Origin: an uncultured Lactobacillus sp.
GTDB taxonomy: Bacteria > Bacillota > Bacilli > Lactobacillales > Lactobacillaceae
DNA length: 64,000 nt
Direction: 5' to 3'
NCBI GenBank assembly: GCA_937874695.1
Contig: CALNAJ010000029.1
Location: 124,001-188,000, forward strand
Shown: positions 32,011 to 41,306 of the stretch, piece after piece
Position numbering within the stretch: position 1 is the stretch's first letter
Layout of the letters: the number at the start of each line of letters is the position of its first letter
Translations under genes and position numbers: made by a program
The notes under the pieces: generated by a model
The model's input: the letters and a program-made list of their open reading frames with translations, nothing else
Told to the model about the DNA's origin: nothing
Database searches by the model: none

Positions 32011-32604
32011 CTATTCCTCCCCAAAGGCTTGTTCTTCGATCCAGTTCCAGACGGCATCCTTCCCGACCTTTTTCGGTGCTGAGAACATGATGATGTTGTC
32101 GGTGTTAGGTAGGTTCATGGCCTTCTTGATCTGACTCACAGCCTGATTCCACTTGCCACGAGCAATCTTGTCACTCTTGGTGGCGACGATCAGCGTTGGC
32201 AGGTTAAAGTAAGCCAAGTACTGATACATCTGAACATCGTCTTCAGTTGGTGCATGCCGGGCATCAACGAGGGAAACGACCCCTTTTAATTGATCGCGTT
32301 GGGTCAGGTACGTTTCGATCATGTTGCCCCACTTTTCCCGTTCCGACTTGGAAACCTTGGCGTAACCGTAGCCAGGGACATCGACGAAGTAGAGTTGATC
32401 TTCGACGTTATAAAAGTTAAGAGTTTGAGTCTTTCCCGGTTGACTGGACGTCCGGGCGTACGAGCGCCGGTTGATCAGAACGTTGGTCAGGGAAGACTTC
32501 CCGACGTTTGACCGGCCGACCAGCGCAATTTCTGGATACCCCGTTGTTGGGTACTGTGCGGGGTCAACCGCACTCATGACTAATTCTACGTGATTGACTT
32601 CCAT
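32011..32604 (-). CDS. engB: Ribosome-biogenesis GTPase EngB (YsxC)
   Basis: A 197-residue GTPase needed for 50S assembly. G1 is GRSNVGKSSL, G3 DVPGYGYAKV, G4 TKSDK and G5 FSAPKK. Length fits the family. The clpX-engB order on the same strand is the usual one in Firmicutes. Confidence 0.97.
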   Translation of the reverse strand: MEVNHVELVMSAVDPAQYPTTGYPEIALVGRSNVGKSSLTNVLINRRSYARTSSQPGKTQTLNFYNVEDQLYFVDVPGYGYAKVSKSEREKWGNMIETYLTQRDQLKGVVSLVDARHAPTEDDVQMYQYLAYFNLPTLIVATKSDKIARGKWNQAVSQIKKAMNLPNTDNIIMFSAPKKVGKDAVWNWIEEQAFGEE

Positions 32605-32737
32605 TGGTTAATGCCATCCTCTCCAAATATCTCTCATTATTCTAACACAGAACGTCACCCCACTGGGGACTTTCTCGAACAAGTATTCTGCGATAAAGCG
32701 GTTAAAGCCCACTTCCCCCAACCCTTTACGCGACCAT

Positions 32738-32768
32738 AAAAAAAGCAACCAACCTAAAGGCTGGTCGC
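32738..32768 (-). terminator. Terminator after clpX
   Basis: On the minus strand GCgACCAgCCT pairs with AGGtTGGTtGC and T7 follows. A second small palindrome (CCACACTGTGTGG) lies just before it. Confidence 0.85.
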
Positions 32769-32788
32769 AACGCCACACAGTGTGGCAA

Positions 32789-34042
32789 TTATGAAGCTTT
32801 TTGATCCTTCAAGATCACATCAGGTTCGGCATGGTCGGTCACGGTCTCAGCCGTGATCACAACCTTCGCCACGTCATCACGACTAGGCAGGTCGAACATG
32901 ATATCACGCATCACGTCTTCAATGATTGACCGCAATCCACGGGCACCAGTGTTCCGGGCGATGGCTAACTTGGCCATTTCGCGGAGGGCAGCTGGCTGGA
33001 ATTCCAGTTGAACATCATCGAGGGACAGTAACTTCTCGTACTGCTTAACCAACGCGTTCTTAGGTTCCGTCAAGATCCGAACCAAGTCGTTTTCATCCAG
33101 CTTTTCAAGGGCCGTCAAGATTGGTAACCGCCCAATAAATTCTGGAATCAAACCGAATTGGAGCAAGTCTTCTGGAATCACGTGTTGCATCAGGCTATCG
33201 CCGGAAGCCAAGACGTTTTGTTCCTTACTGTCGGCACCGAATCCAATCGTTTGGTCACCCAGACGACGCTTGACGATACCGTCAATGCCATCAAAGGCCC
33301 CACCAACGATGAAGAGGATGTTGGTCGTGTCGATTTGAATGAATTCTTGTTGGGGATGCTTACGACCACCCTGAGGCGGAACGTTGGCAATCGTCCCTTC
33401 AAGAATCTTCAACAGGGCTTGTTGCACCCCTTCACCGGAAACGTCACGAGTAATCGAAACGTTTTCGGACTTCTTAGCAATTTTATCGATTTCATCGATG
33501 TAAATAATACCCTTTTCAGCGCGGTCCACGTCGTAATCGGCGCTTTGCAACAGCTTCAAGAGGATGTTTTCAACATCTTCACCCACGTAACCAGCTTCAG
33601 TCAAGGTCGTGGCATCTGCAATCGCAAATGGGACGTTTAGAATCTTAGCCAGGCTTTGCGCCAGGTAAGTCTTCCCAGAACCAGTAGGTCCGATCACCGC
33701 AATGTTACTCTTTTGCAGTTCTGGGCCCTCATCGTCGGCCTGAGCCATTTCGTTGACCCGCTTATAGTGGTTGTAAACAGCAACGGATAACGTCCGCTTG
33801 GCTTCCTTTTGACCGATGACGTATTGGTCGAGCGTGTTGACGATATCAGCAGGCTTTGGCACTTCCAAGGTTTCTTGTGCGCTGTCTTGGCTGGCTTCTT
33901 CATCAATGATTTCTTTACAGAGGTCAATACATTCATTACAGATGTAAACACCTGGGCCGGCAACGATCTTCTTTACTTGATCTTGTGATTTACCGCAAAA
34001 AGAACAGGTCACTGGGCCATTCGTTTCGGTGTTTTCAAACAA
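32789..34042 (-). CDS. clpX: ClpX ATPase, substrate-recognition subunit of ClpXP
   Basis: Unfolds tagged proteins and feeds ClpP. 417 residues: N-terminal C4 zinc finger (CSFCGKSQDQ, YICNECID), AAA+ domain with Walker A GPTGSGKT, Walker B IIYIDEIDKI, pore loop AGYVGEDVE and an IGF-type loop near TIGFGAD. TTG start at 34042 after AAGGGTGAAG. It follows tig, the usual tig-clpX order. Confidence 0.97.
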   Translation of the reverse strand: MFENTETNGPVTCSFCGKSQDQVKKIVAGPGVYICNECIDLCKEIIDEEASQDSAQETLEVPKPADIVNTLDQYVIGQKEAKRTLSVAVYNHYKRVNEMAQADDEGPELQKSNIAVIGPTGSGKTYLAQSLAKILNVPFAIADATTLTEAGYVGEDVENILLKLLQSADYDVDRAEKGIIYIDEIDKIAKKSENVSITRDVSGEGVQQALLKILEGTIANVPPQGGRKHPQQEFIQIDTTNILFIVGGAFDGIDGIVKRRLGDQTIGFGADSKEQNVLASGDSLMQHVIPEDLLQFGLIPEFIGRLPILTALEKLDENDLVRILTEPKNALVKQYEKLLSLDDVQLEFQPAALREMAKLAIARNTGARGLRSIIEDVMRDIMFDLPSRDDVAKVVITAETVTDHAEPDVILKDQKAS

Positions 34043-34210
34043 TAAACTTCACCCTTTCTCTCCAGGCTTAAGCCTAACTCATTACAAAAAGCTGTGTGTC
34101 AGTAAACCTGTCGAACTAACCAGATTTCCCTATCAATCGTGTACTATACCACAGATAAGCTCACGATAAAATCAATTTGCCTCAGTGGCGCAGAAAATCT
34201 GATTCTAATG

Positions 34211-34243
34211 AAAAACCGGGACAACAGCAACTGTCATCCCGGT
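34211..34243 (-). terminator. Terminator after tig
   Basis: On the minus strand ACCGGGAtgACA/TGTtgTCCCGGT with T5. Confidence 0.88.
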
Positions 34244-34266
34244 CAAGTCCTCAATTAAATAAAGAA

Positions 34267-35577
34267 TTAGTCTTTATCTTCTGAGTCCTTCTTCTTGTCT
34301 TGCTTTGCGGAATCGGCAATCAAGTCAACGGCGCTCTTGATAGCAATGTCATGCTTCAACATGTCATCTGAAAGGGCACTGCGAACAGCACTTTCTTCCA
34401 TGCCGTATTGGCCAGCTAAGTCCTTAACTTCAGCACTGATTTCGTCTTCTGAAGGTTTGATCTTTTCAGCAGCAACGACGGCTTCAAGCACAAGGTTAGT
34501 CTTAACCCGCTTTTCGGCACCATCGGTGAATTGCTTCCGTAAGTCGTCTTCAGTCGTCCCAGTCAATTGGAAGTACATCTTTGGTTCGATACCTTGTTGT
34601 TGCATGTTAGCCAGGTATTGGTCCATTTGACGGTTGATGTCATCCTTCAGCATAGCTTCTGGAATGTCGGCGATTTCGGCGTTATCAACGGCTTCGCTGA
34701 TAGCCTCGTCTTCGATAGCATCGTGAGCAGCTTGGGTCTTTTGTTCCTTCAAGCTGTCCTTCGTCTTGGCTTGTAATTCTTCTAAGCTGTCAACGTCTTC
34801 ATCAACATCCTTAGCGAATTCATCGTCCAATTCTGGTAATTGCTTTTCCTTAACTTCGTGTAAGGTAACCTTGAAAGTAGCTTCCTTGTCACGTAAGTCT
34901 TCGGCTTGGTAGTCCTTAGGGAAAGTAACCTTAACGTCAACGTCATCGCCAGCCTTGTGACCAACTAATTGGTCTTCGAAGCCAGGGATGAAGGAGTTAG
35001 AGCCTAATTCCAAGGAGTAGTTGTCAGCCTTACCACCATCGAATTGCTTGCCATCAACGTAACCGTCGAAGTCAATCACAACAGTGTCGCCCTTAGCAGC
35101 GGCTTCGTCTTCTTTAAGCACTAATTCGGCTTGTTGTTGACGTTGCTTTTCTAATTCGGCATCGATATCCTTTTGGTAAACCCGCGTGTTTTGCTTCGTT
35201 ACGCTAAGGCCCTTGTAGTCACCAAGCTTAACGTCTGGCTTAACCGTAACAACGGCCTTCAGAACCCAAGCCTTACCCTTGTCCATGGATTCAACATCCA
35301 CTTGGGGTTGGTCGACTGGTTCGATACCAGCATCCTTGATAGCTTCTTCGTAAGCATCTGGTAAAACAATGTTTAAAGCATCTTGGTACAATGCTTCTTC
35401 ACCGTACATTTGGTCGAAGATTTGACGTGGTACTCGGCCCTTACGGAAACCAGGTACAGCCAGGTTCTTCTTGGTACGCTTGAAGGCCTTGTCCAGACCA
35501 TCTTTGATCATATCAGGAGCAATTTCAAAGGTTAATTCGCCTTGATTAGAGTCCTTTTTTTCCCATTTTGCAGCCAT
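34267..35577 (-). CDS. tig: Trigger factor
   Basis: Ribosome-bound chaperone and prolyl isomerase. 436 residues: the ribosome-binding domain has FRKGRVP (signature GFRKxxxP), the central FKBP domain covers about 160-245 (GDTVVIDFDGYVDGKQFDGG, FIPGFEDQLVG), and the helical C-terminal domain ends in a charged KKDSEDKD tail. The ATG follows CGGAGGG. It has its own promoter and terminator. Confidence 0.97.
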   Translation of the reverse strand: MAAKWEKKDSNQGELTFEIAPDMIKDGLDKAFKRTKKNLAVPGFRKGRVPRQIFDQMYGEEALYQDALNIVLPDAYEEAIKDAGIEPVDQPQVDVESMDKGKAWVLKAVVTVKPDVKLGDYKGLSVTKQNTRVYQKDIDAELEKQRQQQAELVLKEDEAAAKGDTVVIDFDGYVDGKQFDGGKADNYSLELGSNSFIPGFEDQLVGHKAGDDVDVKVTFPKDYQAEDLRDKEATFKVTLHEVKEKQLPELDDEFAKDVDEDVDSLEELQAKTKDSLKEQKTQAAHDAIEDEAISEAVDNAEIADIPEAMLKDDINRQMDQYLANMQQQGIEPKMYFQLTGTTEDDLRKQFTDGAEKRVKTNLVLEAVVAAEKIKPSEDEISAEVKDLAGQYGMEESAVRSALSDDMLKHDIAIKSAVDLIADSAKQDKKKDSEDKD

Positions 35578-35638
35578 TATTTTCCCTCCGAAATGAAAGA
35601 TATTACTATTTACAATTCTATCAATTGCATACTGTATA

Positions 35639-35667
35639 AGTGTACCTTATGCTATCCAAATTGTAAA
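35639..35667 (-). promoter_or_regulatory. tig promoter
   Basis: On the minus strand TTTACA (35662-35667) and TACACT (35639-35644) with a 17-bp spacer. Confidence 0.7.
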
Positions 35668-35840
35668 ATGATTTTTGCTGAAATGCCGTGAATGGCGCGG
35701 CTTTCCTTAAATTTCTCGCAGAAAATCCACTAAAAATAAACCGCTACCGAGAAATTAACGTCGCGAACCAAATTATCCCTTCGTCACACTGCGGAACCAG
35801 TGGAAACGACCACATCATGCACAGCTGCATTTTAGGTACG

Positions 35841-35872
35841 AAAAAAGGACTGAAAGGTTACCCCTTCAGCCC
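35841..35872 (-). terminator. Terminator after tuf
   Basis: On the minus strand GGGCTGAA/TTCAGTCC and T6. The 327 bp between tuf and tig otherwise hold the tig promoter and no gene. Confidence 0.85.
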
Positions 35873-35904
35873 CTCTTTCAAGGCACACTAATTAATAAAA
35901 TTAA

Positions 35905-37095
35905 TTAGTCGTCAATTTCCGTAACAGTACCGGCACCAACAGTGTGGCCACCTTCACGGACAGTGAACTTAGTACCCTTTTCAATGGCAGCTGGTTGGAT
36001 CAGTTCAACAGTGAACGTCACGTTATCACCAGGCATAACCATTTCTACGCCATCAGGCAATTCGATAACACCAGTGATATCAGTGGTGTGGAAGTAGAAT
36101 TGTGGACGGTAGTTTGAGAAGAATGGCGTATGACGGCCACCTTCTTCTTTGCTCAAGATATAAACTTCACCCTTGAACTTTTCATGAGTTTGGATCGAAC
36201 CTGGTTGTGCAAGCACTTGACCACGAACAACTTGCTCACGGTTAACACCACGAAGCAAGGCACCAACGTTATCCCCGGCTTCACCAAGGTCCAACGTCTT
36301 ACGGAACATTTCAAGACCAGTAACTGTAGTCTTCAATACGTCGTCATGTAAACCAACGATTTCAACTTCGTCACCAACCTTAACCATCCCACGGTCGATA
36401 CGACCGGAAGCAACAGTCCCACGACCAGTGATCGTGAAGACGTCTTCAACGGGCATCAAGAATGGCTTGTCGTTTTCACGAACTGGCGTTGGGATGTAAT
36501 CATCAACAACGTCCATTAAGTGAAGGATAACCTTGGTTTGTTCTTCGTCGCCTTCGAGAGCCTTCAAAGCAGACCCACGAATAACTGGAATATCGTCACC
36601 AGGGTAATCGTATTCGGACAGCAATTCACGAACTTCCATTTCAACTAAGTCGACCAATTCGTCGTCATCAACTAAGTCGGTCTTGTTTAAGAAGACAACG
36701 ATGTAGTTAACACCAACTTGGCGAGCAAGCAAAATGTGTTCACGCGTTTGTGGCATAGGGCCATCAGTAGCGGCAACAACCAAGATAGCACCGTCCATTT
36801 GGGCAGCACCAGTGATCATGTTCTTGATGTAGTCAGCATGTCCTGGGGCATCGATATGCGCATAGTGACGCTTTTCAGTTTCGTATTCAACGTGGGCGGT
36901 GTTGATCGTGATACCACGTTCACGTTCTTCTGGAGCAGCATCGATATCAGCGTAATCTTCGGCCTTTGCTAAACCTTTGTCAGCAAGTACCTTAGTGATT
37001 GCAGCAGTTAACGTCGTTTTCCCATGGTCAATATGGCCAATAGTACCAATATTTACATGGGGTTTAGTTCTTTCATAATGTTCTTTTTCAGCCAT
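35905..37095 (-). CDS. tuf: Elongation factor Tu
   Basis: Delivers aminoacyl-tRNA to the ribosome. 396 residues: G1 GHIDHGKTT, G3 DAPGH, G4 NKTD, then domains 2 and 3 ending VTEIDD. The ATG follows AGGAGGG; a TATAAT -10 lies at 37170-37175 on the minus strand. Unusual for enterics but normal for lactobacilli, it stands apart from the str operon. Confidence 0.98.
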   Translation of the reverse strand: MAEKEHYERTKPHVNIGTIGHIDHGKTTLTAAITKVLADKGLAKAEDYADIDAAPEERERGITINTAHVEYETEKRHYAHIDAPGHADYIKNMITGAAQMDGAILVVAATDGPMPQTREHILLARQVGVNYIVVFLNKTDLVDDDELVDLVEMEVRELLSEYDYPGDDIPVIRGSALKALEGDEEQTKVILHLMDVVDDYIPTPVRENDKPFLMPVEDVFTITGRGTVASGRIDRGMVKVGDEVEIVGLHDDVLKTTVTGLEMFRKTLDLGEAGDNVGALLRGVNREQVVRGQVLAQPGSIQTHEKFKGEVYILSKEEGGRHTPFFSNYRPQFYFHTTDITGVIELPDGVEMVMPGDNVTFTVELIQPAAIEKGTKFTVREGGHTVGAGTVTEIDD

Positions 37096-37276
37096 TAATG
37101 AAACCCTCCTGTATTTTATCGCAAGGACAATCTCTTCTCACAAGGAAAATTAATCACCCTTTGCGTAAAATTATACTACTTCTTTTCAGAAAGGGAAAGC
37201 TGGAACCCTCCCAAAAAAGAATCCTTGACCAGTATATATGCTGCAGAATTATTTGTAAACTAAAATCTTGCCGAAT

Positions 37277-38233
37277 TTACGGTTTTTCATGATTTTCATG
37301 GTTAATCGGCCCAAATAATACCCTCATGAAGTGATTTAAGCGGTTTTGCCACTCAGAAATTTCATTTAATTCTGCTGCGCCGGTCTGATCTGTCACCGGT
37401 TGCTGTGCCACGACCTGGACCCAAGTCAGTGGATTCCGAATAATCTTGTCAATAAACGGATACAGCATCATCAATTGTAACGTAATTGTTTGTGAAACGC
37501 TAGCGGCAAGCATCGGATCTTGCTGGCCCAGATCTTCACGCAGATAATTTTGCATCGTTTGTGCGGCCTGACTCGCCCCTACCGGCTGCAATTGACCGGT
37601 ATCCAGCGTGTAGTCCTCATCGTCCAACCAGTGAAGCTGAACCTTTTTTTTCGTATGCAGACGTAAGAGTTCCTCTAACAGCGTCGCACGCATCAACGGA
37701 TGTAGGAAAGGATCGACCAGCAGATACTGAACGCCCTGCATAAATTCCTTGAGCGGTAATTGCCGGGCATGTGTCAACCGTTGCCGCTGTTCGTCGAAAT
37801 CCACATCGCCTAGATGATAGAATTGCTTCGCCAAAACCCGCTGTGTCTCACCTAGTGCCTGACGAGAGGCCTCCTCGGCAGCAACTATCTGAGTGAGTCC
37901 CGCGTCACGCCAAGCTTTTGCCGCCGGTAACTCGCAAAACTCGCGTGCGAAGATAAACTGTTGGTTCTTCAAAGCCACGTCTAGCCGCAACTGAAAAGTC
38001 TCCGCTGTTGCCAAATAAACAGCGTCCTGTTCCGCGGCAAATTGCTCCGCCACTAAATATTTCTCGTCATGATAGAGACTCGCCACCAAATAACGATTGA
38101 ATTCGGCCGTTTGCTGGTCATTATAGAGCCGTTCAAACCATTCAGTCGCCGTGGACCACTCCTCCGCTTCAAACGCCTGGTGGGCCCGGACAACGGCTTG
38201 TTCACGAGCAGCTGGACTAGAAAATTCTCCCAT
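37277..38233 (-). CDS. Unknown repeat-like helical protein
   Basis: 318 residues, cytoplasmic, almost wholly alpha-helical. Its first 130 residues show TPR-like periodicity (ARQAF/EEWSTATEWFERLY, then FNRYLVASLYHDEKYLVAEQFA). No catalytic motif is seen. Related TPR-type proteins are annotated DUF3196 in lactobacilli; that link is tentative. It lies between tuf and rnjB with AAAGGAATA before the ATG and may be cotranscribed with rnjB (76-bp gap). Confidence 0.75.
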   Translation of the reverse strand: MGEFSSPAAREQAVVRAHQAFEAEEWSTATEWFERLYNDQQTAEFNRYLVASLYHDEKYLVAEQFAAEQDAVYLATAETFQLRLDVALKNQQFIFAREFCELPAAKAWRDAGLTQIVAAEEASRQALGETQRVLAKQFYHLGDVDFDEQRQRLTHARQLPLKEFMQGVQYLLVDPFLHPLMRATLLEELLRLHTKKKVQLHWLDDEDYTLDTGQLQPVGASQAAQTMQNYLREDLGQQDPMLAASVSQTITLQLMMLYPFIDKIIRNPLTWVQVVAQQPVTDQTGAAELNEISEWQNRLNHFMRVLFGPINHENHEKP

Positions 38234-38309
38234 AGCATATTCCTTTCGGTACCAGAATTGATTGAATCAAAACGGACCGACGCCAAATGGTCTCGGTCCG
38301 TTCGTATTT

Positions 38310-40223
38310 TTACTGTTTGTCTGTTGATTCGGCTGGCTTAGCGACATGTGGCCGCCGTTTCCGGTTGCGCCGTGGCTTATGCGTTGTCTGACCATCTTTG
38401 GTCGTTGCTGCGGGCTTGTTGCCAGCTACCTTAGCTTTGGGTGCATTACTACCCTTAGCTTTTGGCTTCGACTTGACTTTAGGCTTAGCAGGCGCCTTGA
38501 CGTCCTTAGCCTGTTCCTTCCCCGTGTTTGGCTTATCCTTGCTACTTGCACGACGATGATGCTGATTGACTTCCATGATGACCGGTAAGATCACTGGGCG
38601 TCGGTGCGTCTGTTCAAAGAGGTAGTGACTCAAATGTTCACGCACGTCCTGCTTCAAATGACCCCAATCAAATTCTTTATTGTCGAGGTTGTTTTGAACG
38701 GCCTTGCTGATAATCTGACCACTCTCCTGCATCAAGTCCTTGTTAGCCTTGACGTAAACGAAGCCACGTGACGTAATCTTAGGTTCCGCCACAATCTGTT
38801 TCTTCTTGCGATCAATCGTGACCACCGCGATAAAGATACCGTCGTCGGCCAAGACTTTCCGGTCACGTAAGACGATATTCCCGATATCACCAACACCGAT
38901 TCCATCGATCATGGTGTCACTGACATCGATACCTTCGCCAAGACCCATGGTGCCCTTGTCATACGTCAGAACATCACCCTTAGCGAGGATGAAGACGTGA
39001 TTGGCAGGCATTCCTAGCTCCATTGCAGCGTTAGCATGGGCATTCAACAACCGGTATTCCCCTTGAATAGGAACCAAATACTTTGGCTTCAACAGGTTCA
39101 GCATCAGTTGCAGATCGCGCTTGTAGGCGTGGCCTGAAGAATTCATTTCATCAGAAATAGCCTTCACTTCGCCACCGGCACGGTAAACCATGTCGCGTGT
39201 CTGGGCAACCGTCGTGTCCATGGCATGAGAAGGTGTGGTCGTGATGTAGACCAAGTCGCCCTCTTGCAGGTTAAGCGTCTTTTCTTGTTTGTTGGCCATC
39301 CGTTGAATCGCCTTGATGGGTTCGCCCATCTTGCCAGTCTGCAGGATCACCGTTTCAGCTGGTTCTAAACTGTCGAGTTGTTCTGGCGTAACCAGAAGGT
39401 CGTCATCAAAGGACAACTTGCCGAGTTTCATCGCCGTATTGACAATCTTTTCCAGGTCTTGCCCCGTCAAACAAACCTTCCGTCCCGTCTTAGCGGCGGC
39501 GTCAAAGACTTGTTGAATCCGTAAGATGTTCGAAGCAACACAGGCAACGACAACACGGCCGTTACGATAGTTGAAAGTTTCTTCGATGGATTCGGCAATT
39601 TCCTGTTCGGATGCATTCATCGTTGGATTCTCGGCATTAGCAGAATCACTCAATACGGCTAATACGCCGGCTTGACCAATGGCCCCGAGCCGAGCATAGT
39701 CCGTCTGGTACCCAGGCTTAGCCGTTTGGTCAAACTTGAAGTCCCCGGTGTAAACGATTTGGCCTTCGTCGGTTTTCAAGACAATCCCCATGGATTCTGG
39801 AATCGAGTGGGTCGTTGAGAAGAAGGAAACAACGACGTCACCGAAGTCAATTTCAGTCTTTTCATCAACCACGTGGAAATCATCGTAGTTCTTCACTTTA
39901 GGTTCATCAGCGACGTTCAGCTTAGCTAACGCAATCGTCATTTCGGACCCGAAAACTGGGACGTTGAATTCACTCAAGAAGTAAGGCAACGCACCAATCG
40001 CATCGGCATGGCCGTGGGTCAGGAAGACCGCAACGATGCGGTCCTTGTTCTCACGTAAGTAGTTCCAGTCTGGAATCACAACATCGATTCCTAATAACTC
40101 ATTTTCCGGGTACTTTAACCCACAATCTAAAATATAAATACTGCCGTTAACATCAACAGCATACATGTTCTTTCCATTCTCGCGGACACCACCGAACGGA
40201 ATAATTTTTATCTTCGCACTCAT
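38310..40223 (-). CDS. rnjB: Ribonuclease J2
   Basis: Beta-CASP ribonuclease paralogue. 637 residues, metallo-beta-lactamase and beta-CASP domains plus a Lys/Pro/Ala-rich basic tail (about 560-637). The zinc motif reads THGHADAIG, with Ala in place of the last His of HxHxDH, and the later motif reads PIQGEYR where RNase J1 has PIHGEYR. Loss of these ligands fits an RNase J2 with little activity of its own that partners RNase J1 (60923). Downstream of rpsO on the same strand. Confidence 0.92.
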   Translation of the reverse strand: MSAKIKIIPFGGVRENGKNMYAVDVNGSIYILDCGLKYPENELLGIDVVIPDWNYLRENKDRIVAVFLTHGHADAIGALPYFLSEFNVPVFGSEMTIALAKLNVADEPKVKNYDDFHVVDEKTEIDFGDVVVSFFSTTHSIPESMGIVLKTDEGQIVYTGDFKFDQTAKPGYQTDYARLGAIGQAGVLAVLSDSANAENPTMNASEQEIAESIEETFNYRNGRVVVACVASNILRIQQVFDAAAKTGRKVCLTGQDLEKIVNTAMKLGKLSFDDDLLVTPEQLDSLEPAETVILQTGKMGEPIKAIQRMANKQEKTLNLQEGDLVYITTTPSHAMDTTVAQTRDMVYRAGGEVKAISDEMNSSGHAYKRDLQLMLNLLKPKYLVPIQGEYRLLNAHANAAMELGMPANHVFILAKGDVLTYDKGTMGLGEGIDVSDTMIDGIGVGDIGNIVLRDRKVLADDGIFIAVVTIDRKKKQIVAEPKITSRGFVYVKANKDLMQESGQIISKAVQNNLDNKEFDWGHLKQDVREHLSHYLFEQTHRRPVILPVIMEVNQHHRRASSKDKPNTGKEQAKDVKAPAKPKVKSKPKAKGSNAPKAKVAGNKPAATTKDGQTTHKPRRNRKRRPHVAKPAESTDKQ

Positions 40224-40380
40224 AAGTTCACCTCAAGTATTTTCACTAGTTTTAAGTTAATCACTGATCTGCTGCGACCAGCCTTTTCTTATAGGTATCG
40301 CTACCTAGATTCGTCCATGATTAAACTTTCTCCAGTCTACCATACTTTGGGCAATTACTGAACTACGAAGGTGTTCCACG

Positions 40381-40414
40381 AAAAAAAAGTCCATCTCCCT
40401 GAGGGAAATGGACT
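40381..40414 (-). terminator. Terminator after rpsO
   Basis: On the minus strand AGTCCATtTCCCT/AGGGAgATGGACT with T8. Confidence 0.92.
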
Positions 40415-40429
40415 CGTCGGTGCGGCGAA

Positions 40430-40699
40430 TTAACGACGCAGGCCTAAGCTCTTGATTAATTCACGGTAACGTTGAACATCAGTCTTCCGTAAGTAAGCCA
40501 AAAGGTTACGACGGTGACCAATCTTCTTCATCAAACCACGTTGGGAATGGAAATCCTTACGGTGATTTTGCATATGCACGTTGATTTCGTTGATATCAGC
40601 GGTTAAAACAGCAACTTGGACTTCAGTAGAACCCGTGTCGCCTTCGTGACGTGCGTATTGCTTGATAACTTCGTTTTTCTTTTCTGGACTAATAGCCAT
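40430..40699 (-). CDS. rpsO: 30S ribosomal protein S15
   Basis: Primary 16S rRNA-binding protein of the platform. 89 residues, exactly the family length when started at MAISPEKKNEV (40699); the longer frame adds seven unsupported codons. The block TGSTEVQVAVLTADINEIN and the end YRELIKSLGLRR are typical. It has its own promoter and terminator, and RNase J2 follows. Confidence 0.97.
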   Translation of the reverse strand: MAISPEKKNEVIKQYARHEGDTGSTEVQVAVLTADINEINVHMQNHRKDFHSQRGLMKKIGHRRNLLAYLRKTDVQRYRELIKSLGLRR

Positions 40700-40800
40700 G
40701 GTAAATGTACCACCCTTCATATAATTGCCCTAAACTGAGTAAGTCGACGGTGGTTGTCGAACCAACTAAGTTAAGGGTTTGTGCTTTTGCACAGTTACCT

Positions 40801-40829
40801 ATCATACTGAATTCCCACAAAAATAGCAA
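40801..40829 (-). promoter_or_regulatory. rpsO promoter
   Basis: On the minus strand TTGCTA (40824-40829) and TATGAT (40801-40806) with a 17-bp spacer. Confidence 0.75.
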
Positions 40830-40887
40830 GCTTTTCCGTGTAAATGCCTATCAAGTAAAATTGCTTTACATTTATCGCGCTAAAGTA

Positions 40888-40916
40888 TTGCATTCGGTCC
40901 CTGGGTTCTGTATAAT
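40888..40916 (+). promoter_or_regulatory. rpsT promoter
   Basis: TTGCAT (40888-40893) and a perfect TATAAT (40911-40916) with a 17-bp spacer, divergent from the rpsO promoter. Confidence 0.82.
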
Positions 40917-40975
40917 TACATACGTTGAAATTAAGATTTCCGGTACAGGAATTCTCATTCGGAGGTGAAATTTTC

Positions 40976-41230
40976 ATGCCAATTATCAAATCAGCAATCG
41001 AACGTGCCAAGACTAACGTCAAGGCCAACGAACGTAACTCAGCACAATTAAGCACGATGCGGACTGCCGTTAAGCGCTTCGAAGAAGCCAAGACTGCCGG
41101 TGCCGACAACGCGGAAGAATTATACCGTTTAGCTAGTGCTGCTGTTGACCACGCCGCTTCTAAGGGCTTGATCAAGAAGAACAAGGCATCTCGTGACAAG
41201 TCACGGATGGCTGCACGTTTAGCTAAGTAA
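40976..41230 (+). CDS. rpsT: 30S ribosomal protein S20
   Basis: Small helical 16S rRNA-binding protein, 84 residues beginning MPIIKSAIERAKTN and ending RDKSRMAARLAK. The ATG at 40976 follows CGGAGGTGA; the 17-codon upstream extension has no ribosome binding site. Monocistronic, divergent from rpsO and next to the competence/holA cluster as in Bacillus. Confidence 0.97.
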   Translation: MPIIKSAIERAKTNVKANERNSAQLSTMRTAVKRFEEAKTAGADNAEELYRLASAAVDHAASKGLIKKNKASRDKSRMAARLAK

Positions 41231-41264
41231 TCAATTAATCAAACAGATTAGATGATGCAATTCA

Positions 41265-41297
41265 GGGGGTCGACCATTCCGGTCGACCCCCTTTTTT
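41265..41297. terminator. Terminator after rpsT, probably also for holA
   Basis: GGGGGTCGACC/GGTCGACCCCC with T6 on the plus side. Confidence 0.92.
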
Positions 41298-41306
41298 GAT
41301 ACCCTT

